Origin: Anaerolineales bacterium | GTDB lineage: Bacteria > Chloroflexota > Anaerolineae > Anaerolineales > Villigracilaceae | Reading direction: 5' to 3' | DNA length: 64,000 nt | NCBI GenBank assembly: GCA_020851785.1 | Contig: JADZCC010000039.1 | Location: forward strand, 43,710-107,709 | Part shown: positions 1 through 7,931 of the stretch, piece by piece | How the letters are laid out: each line of letters starts with the position of its first letter | Numbering within the stretch: the stretch's first letter is position 1 | Notes under the pieces: model-generated | Database searches by the model: none | Seen by the model: the letters and a program-made list of their open reading frames with translations, nothing else | What the model was told of the DNA's origin: nothing | Position numbers and translations under genes: made by a program

Positions 1-1
1 T

Positions 2-676
2 TACCCCTGGCTCTGGTTTGACGCGGACGACACCCTGTTTGATTATCAAAAAGCGGAAGATACGGCCCTGTTCAAAACGCTTGAGGCCTACGACCTGCCG
101 TTTGAAGAAAGCCATCACGCGCTATATCGGGAGATTAATCAGGGCTTGTGGCAGGCTTTGGAGCGCAAGGAAATTCAGCCCGAAGTTCTGCGCGTCCGCC
201 GCTTTGAACTTTTTCTGGAGGCGGTTGGACGACCCATTGAAAAAGCCGAAGCCATGAGCGCCAGCTATATTGAGCGCCTGGCCTTGTGCGCGGATTTGAT
301 AGACGGAGCGCTTGAGGTTTTGGAAGCGCTTCAGCCCAGATGCCGCTTTGGGTTAATTACCAACGGGTTGGCTGTGGTGCAGAACAGCCGCCTGGCGCTT
401 TCGCCGCTGAAAAAGTTTTTTTCGCCGGTCGTCATTTCCGAGGAAGTTGGTTTTGCGAAACCCGCCGTTGAATTTTTCAACGCGGCTCACGAACGCGCGG
501 GTTTCCCGCCGCGGCGCGAAATTCTGGTGATTGGCGACAGCCTCACCTCCGACATGCAGGGTGGCATAAATTTCAGCGTGGATACTTGCTGGTTCAACCC
601 GCAGGGCAAGCCCGCCAATTTGCCGATTACCTATCAGATTCAAACGCTCCGCGAACTGCTGGAGTTGCTCGATTAA
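2..676 (+). CDS. HAD-superfamily phosphatase, YjjG-like (5' truncated)
   Basis: The frame is open from the first codon of the window, so the real start lies upstream. An internal TTG at 146 cannot be the start because the catalytic motif precedes it. HAD motif I (FDADDTLF, nucleophile and acid/base Asp) is at the extreme N-terminus. Motif II is LITNG, motif III the Lys of FAKP, and motif IV GDSLTSDM. This order is typical of YjjG-type nucleotidases, cytosolic Mg-dependent phosphatases that remove phosphate from (often non-canonical) pyrimidine nucleotides. Only a few N-terminal residues seem to be missing. Substrate is inferred from family resemblance only; other short-chain HAD phosphatases are possible. 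Confidence 0.85.
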   Translation, partial: YPWLWFDADDTLFDYQKAEDTALFKTLEAYDLPFEESHHALYREINQGLWQALERKEIQPEVLRVRRFELFLEAVGRPIEKAEAMSASYIERLALCADLIDGALEVLEALQPRCRFGLITNGLAVVQNSRLALSPLKKFFSPVVISEEVGFAKPAVEFFNAAHERAGFPPRREILVIGDSLTSDMQGGINFSVDTCWFNPQGKPANLPITYQIQTLRELLELLD

Positions 677-693
677 GCCGCTTAAAATATAAT
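665..693 (+). promoter_or_regulatory. Promoter with -10 box placed for a leaderless transcript
   Basis: TTGCTC (665-670), a 17-bp spacer and TATAAT (688-693) form a sigma-70-like promoter overlapping the end of the HAD gene. The ATG at 701 begins 7 nt after the -10 box, where transcription should start, and no Shine-Dalgarno is present. Confidence 0.5.
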
Positions 694-700
694 GGATTTG

Positions 701-958
701 ATGATGGCCAAACTCATCCCCGCCGCCGAACGCCTCGTCCGCGCCCGCAAGCTGATTCAACAAGCCCGGGCCTTAGCCCCCGCCGATGGTTTGGGCAAAT
801 GGGATTTGAACTACATCGCCAACGTCAAAGACCTCTTGCGGCAGGCCAAAGACTTAATCAAATTTATTGAGTTGACGCCCAGCGCCACTGTGGAAGTCAA
901 AGCTGAAGTGAAAAAGATTTACGCAGAAATTGAACAGGTCAGCGTGGAAAAGTTATAA
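701..958 (+). CDS. Small helical protein of unknown function
   Basis: An 85-residue protein, predicted to be mostly alpha-helical with alternating charged and hydrophobic residues. It has no membrane segment or signal peptide and I recognise no family. Three in-frame ATGs exist (692, 701, 704). I chose 701 because a TATAAT box at 688-693 overlaps the first ATG and places the transcription start at about 701. The gene starts about 25 bp after the HAD gene stop but appears to have its own promoter. The intact length and absence of internal stops support a real gene; the function is unknown. Confidence 0.65.
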   Translation: MMAKLIPAAERLVRARKLIQQARALAPADGLGKWDLNYIANVKDLLRQAKDLIKFIELTPSATVEVKAEVKKIYAEIEQVSVEKL

Positions 959-1006
959 AAAGCGTAACCGCCTCAAAACTTTCAATCCATTTTCAAGGAG
1001 CAAGCT

Positions 1007-1378
1007 ATGAATGGAAAACCTTCGTTTTTGTGGGCTTTGATCATCGGCGCAATTTTCCCAATTTTGGAAACGCTGATCTTTTTCCTGCGCTTTAGCGCCT
1101 TCAACGCCACAGCCTCGGCGTTGGATTATTTTTTCTTTTACCTCGCGGGCGTGATCGTTGGGCTGGGGCTGATTTACTTTTTACAAAAGAGCCAGTCCCA
1201 AGGCGCCTTTCGCGGCGCAATTGTGGGTTGCATCCTCGGCGTCCCTTTGGCTTTGTTCGGCATGATCATGGGCGGGTTGATGGGCCCGCTGGGCGTAATC
1301 TTTTTAGGCGTATCCCCGGCCATCGGTCTGGTTGCTCTGGGATATTTCATTGGGCGTTTGTTTTCCAAAACAGCATAA
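1007..1378 (+). CDS. Small multi-pass membrane protein of unknown function
   Basis: A 123-aa protein with four predicted membrane helices (about residues 8-28, 42-62, 70-95 and 97-120). The last two are rich in Gly and Ala, with a short Lys/Gln-containing loop near residue 65. An AAGGAG ribosome binding site 6 nt before ATG fixes the start. There is no recognisable catalytic motif; it resembles generic small inner-membrane proteins annotated only as hypothetical. It is followed by a convergent lipoprotein gene after 30 bp containing a T-run that may help termination. Confidence 0.7.
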   Translation: MNGKPSFLWALIIGAIFPILETLIFFLRFSAFNATASALDYFFFYLAGVIVGLGLIYFLQKSQSQGAFRGAIVGCILGVPLALFGMIMGGLMGPLGVIFLGVSPAIGLVALGYFIGRLFSKTA

Positions 1379-1407
1379 ATCAAACTCGCCGATTTTTTTT
1401 TGGATCG

Positions 1408-2016
1408 TTACGGAGTCGCGGTGACCGAATTGCCGACGATGATATTGATCGTTAAGGTATCGCCGAAGAAAACGCCGTTGGCGTCGGCCATGCGCCACGA
1501 GCTTTGCACCAGCCCATTTTGTCCGCTCGGCGCGACTAATTCAATGGAAAGTTTATATTTCAGCCCAACTGGAATCGGTTCGGTTAATATCAGCGGTTCG
1601 CCGCGCAGGGACTCGCCGCCCACGTGCTTTAAGGCAAAACCCGGAGCCCAGGCGCACCCGCCATTATTTTGAACTTCCCACGTTTTGGTGAAAACCTCGT
1701 TGTTTTTCAAATGCGCGCCGTCTGGAAAGGTCAGGTCTTTGAGGTAGAGCAATTTGTAGCACGGGTTGGCTGTAATCTCAGGGGCGCTGGTTTCAGTGAC
1801 TGGCGCGGGGGTGAAGGACGGGAGCGATGTCAGCGTGGGCGATGCCACGGGCAGAGCCACCAAAGTTTCGGTTAGGGCAGAGGCGAACGTTTCCACGGCT
1901 TGCGTGCGAATTGCGTCGCCGTTCAAATCCGGCGCAGAAGTGGCGCGCTGATTCGCGCAAGCGATCAAGATTAAGCTGAGGAAATAGATGGCAATGCGTG
2001 AGAGTTTTTTGGGCAT
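1408..2016 (-). CDS. Lipoprotein with NBR1-type Ig-like domain
   Basis: The N-terminus is a lipoprotein signal (hydrophobic stretch then LIACA lipobox). A Thr/Pro/Ser-rich linker follows (about residues 55-85), then a C-terminal beta-rich domain of about 110 residues with the pattern 'F.K.W.V.N.G.C.W' and later 'SSWRM.D..G..FG'. This is characteristic of the NBR1 central Ig-like domain, known in bacteria as a surface domain of unknown ligand. It probably sits on the outer face of the membrane. Start at 2016 (MPKKLSR) is preferred over a TTG six bases upstream because a TATACT box lies 7 nt before this ATG. The gene is convergent with the membrane-protein gene and divergent from the kinase gene. 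Confidence 0.8.
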   Translation of the reverse strand: MPKKLSRIAIYFLSLILIACANQRATSAPDLNGDAIRTQAVETFASALTETLVALPVASPTLTSLPSFTPAPVTETSAPEITANPCYKLLYLKDLTFPDGAHLKNNEVFTKTWEVQNNGGCAWAPGFALKHVGGESLRGEPLILTEPIPVGLKYKLSIELVAPSGQNGLVQSSWRMADANGVFFGDTLTINIIVGNSVTATP

Positions 2017-2023
2017 ATTCAAA

Positions 2024-2029
2024 AGTATA
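2024..2029 (-). promoter_or_regulatory. -10 box (TATACT) for leaderless start
   Basis: TATACT on the minus strand ends 7 nt before the ATG at 2016, with no Shine-Dalgarno between them. Confidence 0.4.
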
Positions 2030-2078
2030 CAACAAAGCTCAAAAAAAATCCCGGGCGACTAGTTCGATTTCAGCGTGA

Positions 2079-2084
2079 TAAAAT
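2079..2084 (+). promoter_or_regulatory. -10 box (TAAAAT) for leaderless start
   Basis: TAAAAT lies 7 nt upstream of the ATG at 2092. The intervening bases are all A or T and contain no ribosome binding site. Confidence 0.4.
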
Positions 2085-2091
2085 AAAAAAT

Positions 2092-2736
2092 ATGGCAAAA
2101 CACTTGATTTTGGTGGCGGGGAACATTGGCGCTGGAAAAACCTCGCTGACGGAGCGGATTGGGGCGCGGCTGGGCTGGTGGACGGGCTACGAATCGGTGG
2201 CGGATAACCCCTACCTTTCTGATTTTTACACGGATATGAGGGCCTGGTCTTTTCATTTGCAAATCTTTTTTCTCGGTCATCGCGCCGACCAATATTTGTC
2301 AGCCGCGCGCGACGCGCGTTCCTCCATTTTGGATCGCAGTATTTACGAAGATGCGCATATTTTTGCGCGGGCTTTGCATCATTTGGGCAATTTGGCCGAA
2401 CGCGACTATTTGGCCTATCGGCATTTGTACAATCTCGTGGTGGCGGGCCTGCCGCGCCCCGATTTGTTGATCTACCTCAAAGCGCCAACGCCCGTTTTGA
2501 TGGATCGGATTCGTCGCCGCGCGCGCAATATGGAAACTGGAATCTCGGCGGAATATTTAACCCTGCTCAATTCTTTTTATGACGAATGGCTGGCGGGTTT
2601 TGATTTATGTCCCGTGTTGACCATTCAAACCGACGACCTGGATTTTGTGAACCAGCCCGTGCATTTGGATACGGTGGCCCAGCGCATTCAAGATAAACTG
2701 GCGGGCAAAGAGACGATGGATTTGACGAAAAAATAA
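2092..2736 (+). CDS. Deoxynucleoside kinase (dNK/dGK-dAK family)
   Basis: A cytosolic 214-aa P-loop kinase that phosphorylates deoxynucleosides for nucleotide salvage. The Walker A motif GNIGAGKT is at residues 9-16, the substrate-binding region around ESVADNPYL follows, the DRS motif is in SILDRSIYED (about residue 80), and the LID-like arginine cluster RIRRRAR is near residue 143. Length is normal for the family. The gene lacks a Shine-Dalgarno and has a -10 box 7 nt upstream. The next gene starts 1 bp after its stop, so the two are probably co-transcribed. Preference among dA, dG and dC cannot be read from sequence. Confidence 0.9.
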   Translation: MAKHLILVAGNIGAGKTSLTERIGARLGWWTGYESVADNPYLSDFYTDMRAWSFHLQIFFLGHRADQYLSAARDARSSILDRSIYEDAHIFARALHHLGNLAERDYLAYRHLYNLVVAGLPRPDLLIYLKAPTPVLMDRIRRRARNMETGISAEYLTLLNSFYDEWLAGFDLCPVLTIQTDDLDFVNQPVHLDTVAQRIQDKLAGKETMDLTKK

Positions 2737-2737
2737 C

Positions 2738-3973
2738 ATGTCAATCAACCTGCTTTCAAAAATCCCTTTATTTTCCAGCCTGCCAACTGAAGAACTGGAC
2801 GGGCTCTTAACCCTGCTCGGCACGCTGGACTTGCAAAGCGGCGAGATTCTTTTTAATGAAGGCGATCTGGGCGAAGCCTTTTATGTGGTGCTTGAAGGCG
2901 AGTTGGAAATTTTGAAACTTGAAAGCGGCGTGGATGAATTGCTTTTGAACGTTTTACAAGCCGGGGAATATTTGGGCGAAATGAGTTTGATCATGCCGGG
3001 CGGACATCGCACGGCCACGGCGCGCGCGCGGGGGACGGTCACTTTGCTTTCCATGAATCGCGCGCAATTTTTGGAGATGAACGACCGCCATCCTGAAATT
3101 TCCAATTGGATGGTGAAAGTGCTAAGCCAGCGTTTGGATGCGACCAACGTGGCCACCTTCCGCGATTTGAAGGAAAAGAATCGGCAACTGCAAACCGCTT
3201 ATGACGAATTGAAAGCGGCCCAGGCCCAAATTATTGAAAAAGAACGCCTCGAACGCGAACTGCAAGTGGCCGCCGACATCCAATTAAGCATCCTCCCCGA
3301 CGAATTGCCCCAGCCCGCTGGCGTAAATTTTGGCGCGCGCATGGTTCCGGCGCGACAAGTGGGCGGAGACTTTTACGACGTGTTTACGATTACCGAGAAA
3401 CATATCGGCGTGCTGATTGGCGACGTGGCCGATAAGGGCGTGCCTTCCGCCTTGTTTATGGCCCGCGTCCATGCGTTGATCATGGCCGAAGCGGATATGG
3501 ACCTGCTCCCCGGCGAAGTTCTGCGGCTGGTCAACAAGCACATTACGCGCCTCCAAAAATCCTCGCAATTTGTGACCGTCCTCTACGGCATTCTCAATTT
3601 GGAAACTGATGAATTTAGTTACGCCCGCGCCGGACACGAGCCGCCGTTGATCCTCCATGCGGATGGAACGGTGGAGCGCATCGCGCATAGCTCTGGCATG
3701 GCCATTGGACTATGGGAAACGGTTACGCTGGATGAGCGCGCCGTGCAGTTGACGCCCGGCGATACGCTGGTGATGTACACCGACGGCATGACGGATTGCC
3801 GCAATCCGGCGGGCGAATCTTTTGGGTTGGAAAGAATCAAAAACTTGTTGAGCGGGTTAACAAAAGGCACGGCTCAACAAGTCTGTGATACTCTGCTGAA
3901 AACTTTGCAAAATTATCAAAATGGCGCCAAACAGGACGATGATGTGACGCTGGTGGCCGTGCAGATTAAGTAA
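2738..3973 (+). CDS. Cyclic-nucleotide-binding-domain PP2C (SpoIIE/RsbU-type) phosphatase
   Basis: A 411-aa cytosolic regulator. Residues 5-125 form a cNMP-binding/CRP-like sensor domain (GE.LF.EGD.G...Y.V..GE.E, then GEYLGEMSL). Residues 140-180 are a coiled-coil signalling linker. Residues 185-411 are a SpoIIE-type PP2C Ser/Thr phosphatase with metal-binding Asp residues in GGDFYDV, GDVADKG, YTDGMTD and DDDVTLV. Such proteins normally dephosphorylate an STAS anti-anti-sigma factor in partner-switching pathways, but no STAS or anti-sigma gene is nearby. The ligand could be a cyclic nucleotide or something else. It forms a tight pair with the upstream kinase gene. Confidence 0.9.
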   Translation: MSINLLSKIPLFSSLPTEELDGLLTLLGTLDLQSGEILFNEGDLGEAFYVVLEGELEILKLESGVDELLLNVLQAGEYLGEMSLIMPGGHRTATARARGTVTLLSMNRAQFLEMNDRHPEISNWMVKVLSQRLDATNVATFRDLKEKNRQLQTAYDELKAAQAQIIEKERLERELQVAADIQLSILPDELPQPAGVNFGARMVPARQVGGDFYDVFTITEKHIGVLIGDVADKGVPSALFMARVHALIMAEADMDLLPGEVLRLVNKHITRLQKSSQFVTVLYGILNLETDEFSYARAGHEPPLILHADGTVERIAHSSGMAIGLWETVTLDERAVQLTPGDTLVMYTDGMTDCRNPAGESFGLERIKNLLSGLTKGTAQQVCDTLLKTLQNYQNGAKQDDDVTLVAVQIK

Positions 3974-3977
3974 GTTG

Positions 3978-4052
3978 CCTCACCCTGCCCTCTCCCAGCG
4001 GGAGAGGGGGAAGTTGCCCCGACGAAAAGCCCGGTTAATCGGGGTGAGGGAG
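3978..4052. repeat. Intergenic palindromic repeat (CCCTCACCC...GGGTGAGGG family)
   Basis: Nested inverted repeat between two convergent genes. Outer arms are CCTCACCC (3979-3986) and GGGTGAGG (about 4042-4049); the inner stem pairs CCCTCTCCC with GGGAGAGGG around 3988-4008. Related copies occur at 31491-31538 (inside a gene) and 34537-34591. This is a dispersed palindromic repeat of the type common in many bacterial genomes and may also act as a transcription stop for both genes. Confidence 0.7.
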
Positions 4053-4088
4053 GTTTAGCAATCAAGATAGCAACTGAGGTTGACTAAA

Positions 4089-5228
4089 TCACGCTTTCAG
4101 CGCCTGTTCCAAATCTGCAATCAAATCTTCCATGTTTTCAATCCCAACCGATAAACGAATCAGCCCCGGGGCCACTTCCAGCGTGGAGCCTTGTGTGGAG
4201 AGGTGCGTCATCGCGGCGGGGACTTCGATTAAGGATTCGACGCCGCCCAGCGATTCTGCCAGCGTGAAGAGCTTTGTCGCCTCGGCCACCTTAATCGCCG
4301 CGTCTTTGCCCGCTTTCATCACGAACGAAATCATCCCGCCGCCATTTTTCATCTGCGCTTTGGCGATTTTTTGTTGGGGGTGACTCTCGTGAAATGGATA
4401 AAAAATGCGTTCAACGGATTTTTGCTTCTCAAGGAATTGCACGATCCTGGTTGCGTTCTCAAAATGCCGATCCATACGCACGGGCAGGGTTTTGATTCCG
4501 CGTAATACCAAAAACGAATCCATGGGGCCCTGAATGCCGCCAATGGCATTTTGTAAATAGGCCAATTGCGCGCCGAGTTCTTTGTCCTTGCCAATGACGG
4601 CGCCGCCCACCACATCCGAATGCCCGCCTAAATATTTGGTCATCGAATGGACGACCAAATCTGCGCCCAACTCCAGCGGACGTTGCAGGTAGGGAGTTGC
4701 AAAGGTGTTATCTACTGCCAGCAATGGCTTGCTCGGATGCTGTTTGAGCGCTTCGGCGACGGCACGAATATCCGTGACCGAGAGCAGGGGATTGGAGGGC
4801 GTTTCCAGCCAGACGATTTTTGTGGCAGGGGTTAAGGCTTCAGCGAGGTTTTCCGGGTCGGTGGTGTCGGCAAAGGTAAAGTCCAGACCGAAGCGGCGCA
4901 GGACTTTATCAAAGAGCCGGAACGTGCCGCCGTACACATCGTTGCCCGCCACCACATGGTCGCCGCTTTTGAGCATGCGCAAAACGGTATCCGTCGCCGC
5001 CATGCCCGAAGCAAACGCCAAACCCCAATTGCCGCCTTCCAATTCTGCTAAACAATCTTGCAGGGCTTTGCGGGTTGGGTTGAGCGTGCGCGAATATTCA
5101 TAGCCCTGGCGCGGCTTTCCGATGCCGTCTTGCAGGTAGGTGGAGGTGAGGTAAACAGGCGTCATCACTGCGCCGTTGTTCGGGTCGGCTTCCTGACCCG
5201 CATGAATTGCGAGGGTTTCAAATTTCAT
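4089..5228 (-). CDS. Cystathionine gamma-synthase / gamma-lyase family PLP enzyme
   Basis: A 379-aa cytosolic PLP enzyme of the Cys/Met metabolism family. It carries the tyrosine-containing YSR..NPT substrate motif near residue 45, the phosphate-binding FASGMAA loop, and the PLP lysine in VHSMTKYLGGHSD (about residue 195). It catalyses gamma-replacement (O-acyl-homoserine plus cysteine) or gamma-elimination of cystathionine in transsulfuration; sequence alone does not separate MetB from a gamma-lyase. The start at 5228 follows an AAGGAG ribosome binding site; an in-frame ATG 63 bases further upstream has none. It is a single-gene transcription unit with its own promoter. Confidence 0.9.
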   Translation of the reverse strand: MKFETLAIHAGQEADPNNGAVMTPVYLTSTYLQDGIGKPRQGYEYSRTLNPTRKALQDCLAELEGGNWGLAFASGMAATDTVLRMLKSGDHVVAGNDVYGGTFRLFDKVLRRFGLDFTFADTTDPENLAEALTPATKIVWLETPSNPLLSVTDIRAVAEALKQHPSKPLLAVDNTFATPYLQRPLELGADLVVHSMTKYLGGHSDVVGGAVIGKDKELGAQLAYLQNAIGGIQGPMDSFLVLRGIKTLPVRMDRHFENATRIVQFLEKQKSVERIFYPFHESHPQQKIAKAQMKNGGGMISFVMKAGKDAAIKVAEATKLFTLAESLGGVESLIEVPAAMTHLSTQGSTLEVAPGLIRLSVGIENMEDLIADLEQALKA

Positions 5229-5248
5229 GTATGCTCCTTGTGTTAATC

Positions 5249-5277
5249 GGTATATCCATATAAATACATAAAACCAA
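5249..5277 (-). promoter_or_regulatory. Probable sigma-70 promoter of the cystathionine synthase gene
   Basis: On the minus strand TTGGTT (5277-5272), a 17-bp spacer and TATACC (5254-5249) precede the AAGGAG site and ATG at 5228. No SAM-riboswitch-like fold is evident in this leader. Confidence 0.45.
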
Positions 5278-5278
5278 G

Positions 5279-5340
5279 CCAGAGAGTTCACAGAGACTTT
5301 TGAGAAAAACCTTCTCTCTCTGTCTGTGTATCTGTGGCAA
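5279..5340. repeat. Low-complexity CTCTGTG-type dispersed repeat
   Basis: Short imperfect repeats of CTCTGTG/TCTGTGT and their complements (for example AGAGTTCACAGAG and CTGTGTATCTGTGG). This resembles the extragenic CTCTGTG repeats common in environmental genomes. No coding potential. Confidence 0.35.
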
Positions 5341-5374
5341 AAAGATTTTTACAAGAAGTCCATTATAAACTCTC

Positions 5375-6991
5375 TTACTTCAAAATCATTTTATCTTTCG
5401 CAACCCAAACATCGGTTGCGAAGCGTTCGATGAAACTTCTGTCATGCACAACGGCCAGAATTGTGCCTTGAAAATTTTCCAGCGCTTCTTCAAATCGTTC
5501 GCGTGATGGAATATCCAAATGATTAATCGGCTCATCCAAAATTAAAAATGTACAACCTTGCGCAACCAAGGCGGCAAGCTGTAAACGCGCTCGCTCGCCA
5601 AAAGATAATTCACTAGACGCTCTGAGGGCATGGTCGCCTTTGAACAAAAAGTAATGCAAAAAATTTCTTGTATCGGTTTCGTTCATCGCCGAAATATTTT
5701 GGATGGTTTGCACGGCATTCAGATGCGGGTTCAATAATTCTTGCTCTTGCGCCATGTAACCCAATTGGGTGGCGCCGCCTAAACGGAATGAACCGCTCAA
5801 TGTCGGAATTTCGCCCGCAATGGTTTTGATGAAAGATGTTTTGCCCGCGCCATTGGCGCCCGTCAACGCAATTCTTTGACCTGCTTTGATGAATAGGTTG
5901 ATATTTTCCAGTAGCGGATTTTCTAGCGTGTAGCCAATTGAGAGTGATGCGGTTACCAACACCTCTTTTGACTGGTGGCCTGGTTTGCCCAAATCGAGTT
6001 TTAGTTTCCATCCGATATTTGGTCGTTCCACTCGTTCATCAGACTCGATGTAGCGATTCAATTTCTTTTCACGCGCTTTGGCTTTGACGGCAACTTTCTT
6101 CGCAATTCTCCTTACGCCTGGCGTGCGTGGCGTGGTGGTGATTTCTACATGCAAGGCTTGTTGCTTGGTTCTGTGGATATCATCTTTCATGCGGCGGATT
6201 TCAGTTTGCTGGTCTTTATATTCAGACAGTTGTTTATCTAATTCATTTTGTTTTTGTTCAAGGTAAGCGCTGTAATTGCCAGCATAGCCTTTGATTGTGT
6301 GAGCAGTTGTATCTAGCTCGAGTATTTTGTTGACAGTATTATCCAAAAAGACACGGTCATGTGAGACGACTAACACTGCACCTTGAAAATGTCTGAGCCA
6401 ATTTTCAAGCCACTCTAGCATTTCGATATCAAGATGATTGGTCGGTTCATCTAACAACAGCAGATTAGGTTCTTCCAGCAAAACTTTTGCCAGCATGAGA
6501 CGAGTCTTTTGCCCGCCGCTGAGATGGGAGATGGGGGTTTCAAGTGGAAGGTGGTCAAGACCAAGAGCGGTTAGAATGTTTGCAGGTTGAAAAGCTGGCG
6601 ATGAAAGTTTAGTAAGTATCTCATCGTATTTTTGTTGCAGGATGGCATCATCAGGATAGAGCGCCAGTTTGACTGCTAGCGCCTCAAGCTCGAGGGCAAA
6701 ATCAGGTTGAACTGCAGAATCAACCCCAATCGCGGATTGAAGTGTCTGTGTGGAATCAAAATCCATGCCCTGGGCTAGATATCCGATTCGTAAATTGGGA
6801 TGAGTAGAGGTGACGTTTCCACGCTCTGCGTCAGGTTTTTCAAGTTTGGCAAGGATGCGCACGAGGGTGGTTTTGCCCGAACCATTGGCGCCGATTAAAC
6901 CAATGCGCTCGCCCGCGCTGACGTTGAAACTGATATTTTGTAAAACGGGTTGGATGCCGAAGTTTTTTGAAAGGTTGTGAATGCTAAGCAT
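5375..6991 (-). CDS. ABC-F family ATPase (ribosome-associated, possible antibiotic target protection)
   Basis: A 538-aa protein with two ABC ATPase domains in one chain and no membrane segments, the ABC-F architecture. Domain 1 has Walker A GANGSGKT, signature LSGGQ and Walker B LLLDEPTNHLD. Domain 2 has GANGAGKT, a degenerate signature LSFGERARLQL and LILDEPINHLD. The roughly 90-residue linker (about residues 235-325) is charged and coiled-coil-like, as in factors that enter the ribosomal E site. Members either act as translation factors or protect ribosomes from drugs. The start at 6991 is favoured over an ATG 39 bases upstream because a CAGGAA site precedes it and the upstream ATG lies inside the terminator T-tract. 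A structured leader precedes the gene, as in drug-inducible ABC-F genes. Confidence 0.88.
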   Translation of the reverse strand: MLSIHNLSKNFGIQPVLQNISFNVSAGERIGLIGANGSGKTTLVRILAKLEKPDAERGNVTSTHPNLRIGYLAQGMDFDSTQTLQSAIGVDSAVQPDFALELEALAVKLALYPDDAILQQKYDEILTKLSSPAFQPANILTALGLDHLPLETPISHLSGGQKTRLMLAKVLLEEPNLLLLDEPTNHLDIEMLEWLENWLRHFQGAVLVVSHDRVFLDNTVNKILELDTTAHTIKGYAGNYSAYLEQKQNELDKQLSEYKDQQTEIRRMKDDIHRTKQQALHVEITTTPRTPGVRRIAKKVAVKAKAREKKLNRYIESDERVERPNIGWKLKLDLGKPGHQSKEVLVTASLSIGYTLENPLLENINLFIKAGQRIALTGANGAGKTSFIKTIAGEIPTLSGSFRLGGATQLGYMAQEQELLNPHLNAVQTIQNISAMNETDTRNFLHYFLFKGDHALRASSELSFGERARLQLAALVAQGCTFLILDEPINHLDIPSRERFEEALENFQGTILAVVHDRSFIERFATDVWVAKDKMILK

Positions 6992-7010
6992 AATGAAATT
7001 CCTGTAAATT

Positions 7011-7037
7011 AAAACGAAAACCGAGGGCAAGCCTCGG
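7011..7037 (-). terminator. Intrinsic terminator in the ABC-F leader (attenuator candidate)
   Basis: On the minus strand CCGAGG pairs with CCTCGG (7037-7032 and 7026-7021, 5-nt loop) and is followed at once by TTTTCGTTTT (7020-7011). It ends 20 nt before the ABC-F ATG, so transcription must read through it to express the gene. Confidence 0.65.
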
Positions 7038-7046
7038 CTATTGATC

Positions 7047-7109
7047 AGACCTGACAGATCTTCATAACTTGCGTAAGTCTCATTTATAAAATGAGACCTG
7101 ACAGGGTCT
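7047..7109 (-). promoter_or_regulatory. Overlapping alternative hairpins in the ABC-F leader
   Basis: A perfect 9-bp hairpin (GTCTCATTT at 7077-7085 with AAATGAGAC at 7089-7097) shares bases with a second hairpin (AGACC at 7094-7098 with GGTCT at 7105-7109), so the two cannot form together. The 11-mer AGACCTGACAG occurs at 7047-7057 and 7094-7104. This layout suits an antiterminator/terminator switch. The 11-mer also resembles a dispersed genomic repeat, so the structure may be partly fortuitous. Confidence 0.45.
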
Positions 7110-7144
7110 TGGTGGTAGCGGGTTGGCGCCCTACATACATTGGG

Positions 7145-7165
7145 TTACAGGTTGCTGTCGGTCAT
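7145..7165 (-). CDS. Possible leader peptide (MTDSNL) upstream of ABC-F
   Basis: A 6-codon reading frame with an AAGGAT site 9 nt upstream of its ATG, lying before the leader hairpins. The same frame can be read from an ATG at 7210 giving 21 residues, but that start lacks a ribosome binding site and lies upstream of the best -10 box (TAAAAT at 7196-7191, preceded by TG). A translated leader would fit ribosome-stalling control of the ABC-F gene. Very short frames occur by chance, so this is tentative. Confidence 0.3.
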   Translation of the reverse strand: MTDSNL

Positions 7166-7233
7166 TCGCTGGGTATCCTTTGCGGGGGAGATTTTATCAC
7201 TATTTTTCATACAAAAAAATAACGCCTGATTTT

Positions 7234-7914
7234 TTACTGATCCTCCGGCCACGGCGCGCCAGTTTGCAGGGCGGTTGCATACTCTTGCAGGCGCGCGTCA
7301 TCATGTCCGCGGATTTGACTCAGGAATGGGAAATCGTCCGGCGTGACAGTAATCTTTGCCAGCGGTTGAACCGCTTCAAAACTTGCCAGTTGCGCAATGT
7401 GAACTTGATTGGAACCAAATGCCAGCGGCGATTGGGTAATGAACGTTTGTTTTGGTAAAAGATATACCGTGCCAGTTCGCCAGGGTTTGTTTGGAACGGC
7501 AGACTGGCTGACAGAAAAGACATAAAACGGCCCATGCACCAGTCCCGTTTCGTCTTCGAGGCGGACGCAGGCATTGGTAATTGAGTCAACGCGGTCGCGG
7601 TCAATAATGGCGAAGAACATGGCCCAGATTCCATCTGACGCGGCGTAAATCGCCTTCTGATTCCCAAATTCGGTCAGATCATTGGATTGTCTTGGCTCAA
7701 ACAAATCAATAGATGAATTTCCTGAGCCATGCAAAGCAATTTGATGCTGGTCTGCCAGATAACATAAAAACTCCCATTTTTGTCGGGGTAAATTGAATTC
7801 AATCGTTGGGCAATCTCCAATTTGGAGGGTTGAATTTAGTAACTCATCAAAAGCGCGGTGAGTTGTTTCGTCGGCGTGGGTGTTTGGGCGGGTGAGCCAA
7901 TAATCCGGTAACAT
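7234..7914 (-). CDS. Uncharacterised protein with ART/KptA-like motif
   Basis: A 226-aa soluble protein that I do not recognise with confidence. The segment around residues 65-110 reads ALHGSGNSS..LFEPRQ followed by AIYAASDG.WAMFFAII. This pattern, a basic His-Gly-Ser strand then a 'Y.A.....A..FA' helix, resembles the ADP-ribosyltransferase/RNA 2'-phosphotransferase fold. A C-terminal acidic motif HDDARLQEYA is also present. Start 7914 (MLPDYW) has a GGAG 11 nt upstream; a TTG at 7935 overlapping the upstream stop is the alternative. It follows the DHFR-like gene with almost no gap and is probably co-transcribed with it. The enzymatic assignment is inference. Confidence 0.7.
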   Translation of the reverse strand: MLPDYWLTRPNTHADETTHRAFDELLNSTLQIGDCPTIEFNLPRQKWEFLCYLADQHQIALHGSGNSSIDLFEPRQSNDLTEFGNQKAIYAASDGIWAMFFAIIDRDRVDSITNACVRLEDETGLVHGPFYVFSVSQSAVPNKPWRTGTVYLLPKQTFITQSPLAFGSNQVHIAQLASFEAVQPLAKITVTPDDFPFLSQIRGHDDARLQEYATALQTGAPWPEDQ

Positions 7915-7931
7915 GCTGTTTACGTCTCCAT

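Noticed and set aside
5229..5374. SAM or cobalamin riboswitch before the cystathionine synthase gene
   Set aside because: No kink-turn, pseudoknot or conserved riboswitch core can be found; an ordinary promoter and low-complexity repeats explain the leader.
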